Part shown: positions 7,016 to 11,482 of the stretch, piece after piece
Layout: each line of letters starts with the position of its first letter
Numbering within the stretch: position 1 is the stretch's first letter
Source: Treponema sp.
GTDB lineage: Bacteria; Spirochaetota; Spirochaetia; Treponematales; Breznakiellaceae
Assembly (NCBI GenBank): GCA_031280065.1
Contig: JAITHH010000221.1
Span: 1 to 11,482, forward strand
Length of the DNA: 11,482 nucleotides
Direction of reading: 5' to 3'
Notes under the pieces: model-generated
Databases searched by the model: none
What the model was told of the DNA's origin: nothing
What the model saw: the letters and a program-made list of their open reading frames with translations, nothing else
Translations under genes and position numbers: made by a program

Positions 7016-8020
7016 ATGCGTGCTTTAGTTACCATTCAAAGAGTAAAGGCGGTACGCGCCATCGCCGGTTCGGATTTCCTTGAAACCGCGCTTATCATGG
7101 GCTGGGAGTGCGTGATCAAGAAAGGCGAATTCAAAGAAGGGGACCGGGGAGTATATTTTGAAGTGGACAGCTTTCTGCCCGTGGAGCCGCGCTATGAGTT
7201 CTTACGCCATTCTTCGTACCGGGAAAGCGCCTATAACGGCAAAGGCTTCCGCATCCGCACCGTCAAACTGCGCGGCCAGCTTTCGCAGGGCCTCCTCGTG
7301 CCGCTCTCGTTTTACCCGGAGTTAGAAGGATGCGCCGAAGGCGAGGACGTAACGGAGCGGCTCGGCGTCAAAAAGTGGTCTATCCCCGAAACCGCGGGCA
7401 CCGGCGGGACCATCATCGGCGACCGGCCCTACGGCCTGCCCCCGTCCGAGGAAATCCGCATCCAGTCGGCGCTTGAACTGCTTGACGAACTGCGCGGAAA
7501 ACCCTACTCCATCACGACCAAGATGGACGGCACATCCTGCATGGTGTACTTCATCGACGGCAAGATAGGCTGCTGCAGCCGGAATAAGGAAATCAAGGAT
7601 GAAGAGAGCGCCCTGTATTGGACGCCGGTCTATAAATACGGCCTGCGGGAGAAATTCGCCCGTTACGGCAAGAGTCTGGTGCTGACCGGGGAACTCTGCG
7701 GCCCCGGCATACAGCGGAACCGGCTCCGGCTGTCCGCGCTTGAATGGTACGTGTTTGACGTACGGGACTGGGACGCGGGCGTCTATGTTCCCTATGACCA
7801 GGCGGCGGCAATTTGCGCGTCTCTGGCGGTTCCAGTGGTTCCGCTTGAGGAGCGGGGCATGAGCTTTTCTTACACCCTGGAAGCGCTGCTGGAAAAGGCC
7901 AAAGGCAAGTACCCCAGCGGGCTTGACAAGGAAGGCATCGTGGTACGCGATCTCAACGCTCCCAAGGCGGTTTCATTCAAAGTGCTGAACAACGATGCGC
8001 TCCTCAAAGAGGCGGATTAG
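7016..8020 (+). CDS. ATP-dependent RNA ligase, DraRnl / Rnl5 (DRB0094) family
   Basis: Seals 3'-OH/5'-phosphate breaks through an enzyme-AMP intermediate; the Deinococcus relative repairs nicks whose 3'-OH side is RNA. The 334 residues match the family size. An N-terminal OB-like module (about 1-120) includes the GWECVIKKGEFKEGD and VYFEVDSFLPVEPRYEFL segments. The nucleotidyltransferase domain carries motif I KMDG at 169-172 (Lys169 should take AMP), a GEL-type motif III (225-227, in LTGELCGPGIQRN), motif IV EGIVVRD (306-312) and motif V FKV (321-323, Lys322). All five core elements look intact. The open frame extends back to 6911, but the ATG at 7016 has AGAGGG five bases upstream and gives the family N-terminus (MRALVTIQRVK). 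It stands alone: no partner kinase, phosphatase or toxin gene lies beside it. Its cellular substrate is unknown. Confidence 0.92.
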   Translation: MRALVTIQRVKAVRAIAGSDFLETALIMGWECVIKKGEFKEGDRGVYFEVDSFLPVEPRYEFLRHSSYRESAYNGKGFRIRTVKLRGQLSQGLLVPLSFYPELEGCAEGEDVTERLGVKKWSIPETAGTGGTIIGDRPYGLPPSEEIRIQSALELLDELRGKPYSITTKMDGTSCMVYFIDGKIGCCSRNKEIKDEESALYWTPVYKYGLREKFARYGKSLVLTGELCGPGIQRNRLRLSALEWYVFDVRDWDAGVYVPYDQAAAICASLAVPVVPLEERGMSFSYTLEALLEKAKGKYPSGLDKEGIVVRDLNAPKAVSFKVLNNDALLKEAD

Positions 8021-8061
8021 GGCGGTTGGCAAGAAGACGTCCGGTGTGCGTGAGGCGCCCT

Positions 8062-8307
8062 GGCTAAAGCCTTCGCGCAGGTGTGAGAGCATGGGGGATT
8101 ACGAGCGCTACGCCGGGCCGCAGCACTCCGTCAACGCCCTGGCGGGCGCGTTTATTTGCCGCGCACCGCTCAGGCTAAAGCCTTCGCGCAGGTGGGAGAG
8201 CATGGGGTATTACGAGCGCTACGGCGGGCCGCAGCACTCCGTCAACGCCCTGGCGGGCGCTTTTGTTTGCCGCGCACCGCTCAGGCTAAAGCCTTCGCGC
8301 AGGTGTG
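8062..8307. repeat. 111-bp tandem repeat, two full copies and a 24-nt partial, with internal hairpins
   Basis: Copies span 8062-8172 and 8173-8283, differing at only 5 of 111 positions; the first 24 bases of the unit recur at 8284-8307. Each copy opens with the palindrome GGCTAAAGCC. It also contains an imperfect stem GAGCGCT/AGCACTC (8103-8109 with 8122-8128) and a long GC-rich stem (8141-8150 with 8160-8170, one bulged A) around a T-rich loop. In copy 2 the change from G to T at the loop end removes only the closing pair. The period is 37 codons and one frame stays open, giving a repeated 37-residue peptide, but four of the five differences change the amino acid, so protein selection is not evident. 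It begins 41 nt after the RNA ligase stop codon. Confidence 0.85.
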
Positions 8308-8412
8308 TTGAAGACCTCACCGCCGGGGACAATTCTGTATTGTTCTCAGTCAATAAATAAATTGCCGGGTATATCCAGGGCCGGTGGGGTTGCCTGACCT
8401 CGTATACGTCCC

Positions 8413-8449
8413 CTTTGAACAGGCTCTTACAGCAATCAGCAGTTCAAAG
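8413..8449. repeat. 8-bp perfect inverted repeat
   Basis: CTTTGAAC (8413-8420) and GTTCAAAG (8442-8449) are exact reverse complements with a 21-nt spacer. There is no T-run after either arm and no adjacent gene start, so its role is unknown; it could form a stem-loop at the 3' end of either converging transcript. Confidence 0.4.
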
Positions 8450-8563
8450 TATCACCCCTCATGCGGAGCGCTGATGGCGCCAGACGTCTTTTTTAGTAAA
8501 GAGTAAAGAGGAGCGAGGAAATAGTAAGCGGCGGTTGCGTGTTTAGGCAGCTCCCCATGTACC

Positions 8564-8690
8564 GCGCTTAAGGAAGCGCTGATTAAATCAGGGGTTTTAA
8601 CACAGTCCACGGATTAAAACCGCGGAAAACGCGGAAACCGCACGGAAAAGGACTTCCTTTCAGCGTCCCTTCCGCGCCTTCCGTGGTTTG
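8564..8690. repeat. Cluster of palindromes, REP-like or MITE-like intergenic element
   Basis: Several nested inverted repeats occur in 127 bases. GCGCTT/AAGCGC has a 4-nt loop (8564-8579), and TGATTAAATCA is an odd-length palindrome (8580-8590). GGTTTTAA/TTAAAACC has a 13-nt loop (8593-8621). An outer pair, CCACGG (8607-8612) with CCGTGG (8681-8686), encloses CGCGGAA (8630-8636) with TTCCGCG (8670-8676). The repeated CGGAAA words and their complement resemble dispersed intergenic palindromic repeats, but other genomic copies cannot be checked here. It lies 70-195 bases after the tonB stop codon and may act as a structured 3' end for that operon. Confidence 0.5.
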
Positions 8691-8759
8691 TCTTGGGAAC
8701 GTACCAGTGTAAAAAGTTTCCCGGAGATTGAAGCAAAAACGTGAGGCCGCGCCCCCCGG

Positions 8760-9389
8760 TTAGTTGATGCGGAAACGGACCGGGTAGCGGTAGCGCACCG
8801 CTACTGCTTCACCATTGGCCTCTGCGGGCTTTCCCTGCCGGCCCGTAAAAGCCTTCACCGCCGCCTCTCCAAAACCGCGGCCCGGCGGTTCCTCCCGCAG
8901 AATCACTATCCGCTGAACCGCGCCCTGCCGGTCAACAAACAGCTCCAAGTGTACGATCCCTTCGATGCCCGACCGCAGTGCAATAGGAGGATACACCACC
9001 GCCGCCATAATCTCCCGCTCCGAAAAAACCGGCGGCGCGGATACCTTGTGCATGGGCAGGTAGTTCTCCTCCCCCGGCGGCGCGTACTGGACAGAAGGCG
9101 GCGTAAACGCCAAAGGGGATGCCGTCACCTGATCCGGCGCGGTATCAGTCTCGATCATCTTTTCCGCGATAGCCTCCGCCGCGTTCTCCACAGGCGGCGC
9201 TTGCGGCGGAGGGGGGGGAGGAGGCGGCTCCTCCTCCAGCAGGTCGGTGAGCTTCATCACCTGCGCCCCCTGATCCGGCGCCTGCGGCGGAACATTCACC
9301 CGGATCGCCAGAAACAGGATCAGGGCCAGATGGACCAGCCCCACCCCGATAAAAAGCCACAGCCGCGTTACATTCGTTGCGCTATCCAT
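8760..9389 (-). CDS. tonB: TonB-family energy transducer
   Basis: Transmits proton-motive force from ExbB/ExbD to outer-membrane transporters. The 209 residues contain the expected three parts. An N-terminal membrane anchor (about 10-31) includes His20, the position of the important anchor histidine in E. coli TonB. A proline-rich linker follows with eight consecutive prolines (about 55-62). The C-terminal TonB domain (about 125-209) has the VVYPPIALRSGIEGIVHLELF opening and the VRYRYPVRF ending. The linker is short compared with enteric TonB. The ATG overlaps the end of the upstream exbD by 8 nt, with only a weak ribosome-binding site, so translation is probably coupled. The eight prolines are partly encoded by a run of eight C residues (+ strand 9211-9218), which could slip and shift the frame. 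It is the last gene of the operon. Confidence 0.93.
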   Translation of the reverse strand: MDSATNVTRLWLFIGVGLVHLALILFLAIRVNVPPQAPDQGAQVMKLTDLLEEEPPPPPPPPQAPPVENAAEAIAEKMIETDTAPDQVTASPLAFTPPSVQYAPPGEENYLPMHKVSAPPVFSEREIMAAVVYPPIALRSGIEGIVHLELFVDRQGAVQRIVILREEPPGRGFGEAAVKAFTGRQGKPAEANGEAVAVRYRYPVRFRIN

Positions 9390-9780
9390 TTTTCACCACA
9401 AAACTCACCACCCGGTATTGCAGCGCTTGGAGCACCCGCAGCACCCGGTGCACCTCCCGGAACGGCGTCCCCCGGTCGGCGATGATATGGAGCCGCGTAT
9501 CCGGCGCGTTCCGGTACAGGTCCTCCACCGCAAGCTCCACCGTTTGCAGCGTACACGGCGCCCCGTCCAGGTACACCCCGCCCCCCGCGTCAATCCAAAT
9601 CTCCACGTTCTTCTCCGCGCTCGTCCGCTTGGCCGCCGCCGCCTCGGGATACTCGATCTTCACCTCCCGCCGGTAGTTGATCAGCGACACCAGCATGATA
9701 AAGATCAGGAGCAGGAACGCCACATCCGACATCGAGTTCAGGGGAACCGCGAAGCGCCGCCGCCGCCGGGAAAGTTTCAC
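9382..9780 (-). CDS. exbD: ExbD/TolR-family biopolymer transport protein, second copy
   Basis: Membrane component that, with ExbB, converts proton flow into TonB movement. It has 132 residues: a very basic N-terminus (five consecutive Arg, 5-9), then the single membrane helix with the expected proton-path residue Asp19 in SMSDVAFLLLIFIM, then a periplasmic domain (VEIWIDAGGGVYLDGAPC to RVVSFVVKNG). The start codon is GTG at 9780, overlapping the TGA of the preceding exbD by four bases, with GGAGGAGG just upstream. It ends inside the first codons of tonB (8-nt overlap). Its periplasmic part is clearly different from that of the first ExbD here, so the pair looks like two specialised paralogues and not a recent duplication. 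Confidence 0.92.
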   Translation of the reverse strand: MKLSRRRRRFAVPLNSMSDVAFLLLIFIMLVSLINYRREVKIEYPEAAAAKRTSAEKNVEIWIDAGGGVYLDGAPCTLQTVELAVEDLYRNAPDTRLHIIADRGTPFREVHRVLRVLQALQYRVVSFVVKNG

Positions 9781-10181
9781 GGCCCCTCCTCCTGTAGGGT
9801 AAAGGAAAAGGAATCCACCTGGAGTGTCTGGGCAAGCTCCACAAAGGACACCACCTGCTGCCAGGGCGCGTCCGGCGCCACAGAGAGGAGCACCGCCAGA
9901 TTCGGATTCGCCCCCAGGGCCGTGCGGATTTCCTGTTCCGCGGCAGCCCGATCCAGGACCCCGCCCCTCAAGCGGATTGCTCCCGCCTGGTCAAGCTCAA
10001 AACGCAGCAGGTCTTCTTTCAGGATCATCCGCGTCGAATCCTTGGCGGGGAGATTCATCAGGAAGCCCTTGTTGATATTGAAGCCCGCAATCACGATAAA
10101 GTAGATGATTAGCAGAAAGGCGATGTCGCTTGACGCGCTCGACTCGCCAAAGCCCGTATTCTTCTTCCGGTTCAGCGTCAT
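9777..10181 (-). CDS. exbD: ExbD/TolR-family biopolymer transport protein, first copy
   Basis: ExbD-type subunit of the energy-transducing complex, 134 residues. A short cytoplasmic N-terminus (MTLNRKKNTGFGESSASS) leads into one membrane helix starting at Asp19 (SSDIAFLLIIYFIVIAGFNI), where Asp is the conserved proton-path residue. The periplasmic domain (about 45-134) follows, with the usual ExbD layout of LRFELDQAGAIRLRGGVL and a C-terminal VVSFVELAQTLQVDSF segment. The start is the ATG at 10181, 13 nt after the exbB stop; the sequence in front (GGCGGGGG) is only a mediocre ribosome-binding site, so coupling to exbB is plausible. Two successive exbD genes behind one exbB is a known arrangement in several diderm groups. 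TolR rather than ExbD is possible by sequence, but the adjacent tonB favours ExbD. Confidence 0.92.
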   Translation of the reverse strand: MTLNRKKNTGFGESSASSDIAFLLIIYFIVIAGFNINKGFLMNLPAKDSTRMILKEDLLRFELDQAGAIRLRGGVLDRAAAEQEIRTALGANPNLAVLLSVAPDAPWQQVVSFVELAQTLQVDSFSFTLQEEGP

Positions 10182-10194
10182 GCCGCGCCCCCGC

Positions 10195-10869
10195 CTAAAT
10201 CCCTTCCCCGGCGTAGACGGGAAGCTCCGCCGCGCCCCGCGCCGCCAGTTCGGTGATAAGGTCGGAGCAGGTCTTCTCCACGTCCGCGGCGAACTTGTCT
10301 ACCACGTGGGAGAAGAGGGAATGGGCGATCATGGCGATGATGGCGATGATAAGGCCGAATACCGTGGTGATCAGCGCCTCGTAGATGCCGTTGGCCACGA
10401 TTTGGGCGTTGACTTCCGTGGCCTCGGCGATGGATTTGAACGCCCCGATCATGCCGGACACCGTGCCCAGGAAGCCCGTGAGCGGCGAGAGGGACCCCAG
10501 GGCGGTGAGGAAGTTAAAGCCGTTCTCCAGGGAGTTAATGCAGGCCAGGGCCTCGGCCTCCACCGCCTTCTCCATGCGGTTCTCCGAAAGCCCGGAGCGG
10601 TTCACCAGGGTCAGGAGGATACGCGCCCCCAGGCGGCGCGTGGACAGGGCCTGAAGGTAGCGCCGCGCCCCGTTCAAGTCCCCGGCCTGAATGTACCGCT
10701 CCACTTCCGCCTTGAGGTCCTCCAGGGCGAGGTTATGGTACAGGAGGTAGATAACCCGTTCCAGGGCGATGGCGATGGCGGCCACCGAGAAGAAGAGGAG
10801 CGGCCACATGAAGACCCCGCCCATTTGAAAGAGCGCCAAGAGAGAAAAAGTCGTCGTATCGGCGGACAT
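10195..10869 (-). CDS. exbB: ExbB/TolQ/MotA-family proton channel protein
   Basis: Forms the multimeric membrane channel that houses the ExbD helices and harvests the proton gradient. The 224 residues show three membrane segments: about 16-42 (MGGVFMWPLLFFSVAAIAIA, then LERVIYL), about 118-142 with the family signature SLSPLTGFLGTVSGMIGAF, and about 160-185 with GIYEALITTVFGLIIAIIA, whose Thr residues match the conserved polar residues of this helix. A large cytoplasmic loop lies between the first two. The start is supported by GAGG five bases upstream of the ATG at 10869. It follows the unknown upstream gene by 15 nt and precedes exbD by 13 nt, so it belongs to one operon. TolQ is the alternative name, but tonB at the operon end and no tolB or pal here argue for ExbB. 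Confidence 0.93.
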   Translation of the reverse strand: MSADTTTFSLLALFQMGGVFMWPLLFFSVAAIAIALERVIYLLYHNLALEDLKAEVERYIQAGDLNGARRYLQALSTRRLGARILLTLVNRSGLSENRMEKAVEAEALACINSLENGFNFLTALGSLSPLTGFLGTVSGMIGAFKSIAEATEVNAQIVANGIYEALITTVFGLIIAIIAMIAHSLFSHVVDKFAADVEKTCSDLITELAARGAAELPVYAGEGI

Positions 10870-10884
10870 GGAAACCTCACTTTG

Positions 10885-11482
10885 TCATTTTGTTTTCAAC
10901 AGCCGCATCTCCTGCGAGAGCGGCGTTATTATACGATCCCAGGCGAACTGGAGATATATCCAGGCGGCGGCCTCTTCCCAGTCCCGCAGGAGCGTCCCTG
11001 AATCGCGCAGTTCCCGCAGCGCTTCGGGGAAGACCCGCCGGGTATAGCTTTTGTTCCAGCGGACATCCAGGGCCCTGACCCATTCGGGCGGCTCCTGATC
11101 CCAGGACGCGGGCCGGCGTTTGGGCGATACCAGTTCCGGGAAGAGAACCGCCTGCCAGTACGCCTCGAAGCCCGCCTGATCGGGGAATTCCCGGTCTCCG
11201 GCGGCGCTTTGCATCCACGCGGCCAGCTCGCTGATCCGTGCGTCCCGGTTGCGGAGCGCGGTCAGCGCCTGTTCGCCGTACAGCCGGCTGTCCGCCCGCC
11301 GTATCCGCCCTTCCCGGATGTCGAGGACCTCCAGGCCCGGATCGAGCCGGAAGAGGGCCTGGCCGCCGTTCACCCAGAACGTTCCGCCCCCGGCTAACTC
11401 CCGGCTGAACTCGTTCCAGCCCGAATAGTTTGTAGCGGTAAACGAATAGGACCGGAGGGAGAAGCCGCCGTCTATGGCGGGC
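10885..11482 (-). CDS. Unrecognised protein, N-terminus beyond window edge; first visible gene of the tonB operon
   Basis: I do not recognise this family. About 198 C-terminal residues are visible and the frame stays open to the window edge, so the real start lies outside; the GTG at 11373 is not a convincing start because upstream codons continue the protein-like sequence. The visible part begins with an aromatic, Ser/Gly-rich segment (FSLRSYSFTATNYSGW, GGGTFWVNGGQALFRL) that looks like beta strands. A charged, helical-looking half follows, rich in Trp, Arg and Glu (SWDQEPPEWVRALDVRWNKSY, LRDWEEAAAWIYLQFAWDRI), and it ends MRLLKTK. No membrane helix is seen in the visible part. It lies 15 nt upstream of exbB on the same strand, so it is probably co-transcribed and may be a partner or user of the TonB system (inference from position only). 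Confidence 0.75.
   Translation of the reverse strand, partial: PAIDGGFSLRSYSFTATNYSGWNEFSRELAGGGTFWVNGGQALFRLDPGLEVLDIREGRIRRADSRLYGEQALTALRNRDARISELAAWMQSAAGDREFPDQAGFEAYWQAVLFPELVSPKRRPASWDQEPPEWVRALDVRWNKSYTRRVFPEALRELRDSGTLLRDWEEAAAWIYLQFAWDRIITPLSQEMRLLKTK

Larger units (their letters stand above)
8308..8759. other. Intergenic stretch without a recognisable gene
   Basis: This stretch lies between converging transcription units (RNA ligase from the left, tonB operon from the right). I see no credible coding frame in it; the frame read through the tandem repeat stops at 8360. It contains several inverted repeats described separately. A short palindrome AGACGTCT (8482-8489) is followed by a few T residues but is too small to call a terminator. 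No tRNA or other RNA family was recognised. Confidence 0.6.

Noticed and set aside
8062..8307. CRISPR array
   Set aside because: The repeat unit is 111 bp and directly tandem, with no unique spacers and no cas genes.
7995..8360. Open frame of 121 codons through the tandem repeat, giving a 37-residue peptide repeat
   Set aside because: It starts inside the RNA ligase gene in another frame without a ribosome-binding site, and four of five differences between repeat copies change the amino acid. The open frame follows simply from a repeat period divisible by three.
8482..8494. AGACGTCT followed by T residues as a terminator for the RNA ligase transcript
   Set aside because: The palindrome is only four base pairs per arm with no loop, too weak for an intrinsic terminator, and it lies over 450 nt from the gene.
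9418..11001. Long plus-strand open frames (Arg/Pro/Gly/His-rich) opposite tonB-exbD-exbB
   Set aside because: GC-rich DNA gives long antisense frames; the composition is unnatural and the opposite strand holds clear ExbD and ExbB proteins.

Overview
The window holds two gene systems with a third, isolated gene between them. The likely source is a diderm with Gram-positive-style sugar transport genes, most plausibly a spirochaete (Treponema/Spirochaeta-like). This is inferred from the combination: a lipoprotein sugar-binding protein, two CUT1 permeases and a DUF624/YesL protein are typical of Firmicutes and Spirochaetota, while the TonB/ExbB/ExbD set requires an outer membrane. No rRNA or other taxonomic marker is present, so this is not proven.

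Region 1 (1-6921) is a sugar-uptake regulon read from a central divergent promoter region at about 5680-5838. Leftward (minus strand) run a lipoprotein solute-binding protein (4405-5679), two CUT1-type permeases (3492-4382, 2663-3490), a DUF624/YesL membrane protein (1939-2622) and a GH31 alpha-glycosidase (1-1877, C-terminus cut by the window edge). Rightward is a LacI-family regulator (5839-6921). The regulon has a good sigma70-type promoter with an inverted repeat just downstream of its predicted start point. The regulator's own start codon lies six bases after a -10 box with no ribosome-binding site, suggesting a leaderless mRNA. No ATPase for the transporter is encoded here. The expected logic is import of an oligosaccharide, cytoplasmic cleavage by GH31, and induction when the regulator binds its ligand.

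Region 2 (7016-8020) is a stand-alone ATP-dependent RNA ligase of the Deinococcus DraRnl (Rnl5, DRB0094) type, with an N-terminal OB-like module and a nucleotidyltransferase domain containing KMDG. It is followed by a 739-base stretch without a convincing gene (8021-8759). This holds a 111-bp tandem repeat (two copies plus a 24-base partial) with strong internal hairpins, then a cluster of inverted repeats.

Region 3 (8760-11482, minus strand) is a compact TonB-type energy-transducing operon in the order unknown gene, exbB, exbD, exbD, tonB, with spacings from 15 nt to overlaps of 4 and 8 nt. It converges on the RNA ligase gene. The first gene is cut by the right edge and is not recognised. 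The block looks visibly more GC-rich than the intergenic region in front of lacI.

No rRNA, tRNA, CRISPR array, complete insertion sequence or phage gene was recognised. The items most worth pursuing are the hairpin-bearing tandem repeat beside the RNA ligase, the leaderless regulator with its operator candidates, and the C8 tract in tonB.
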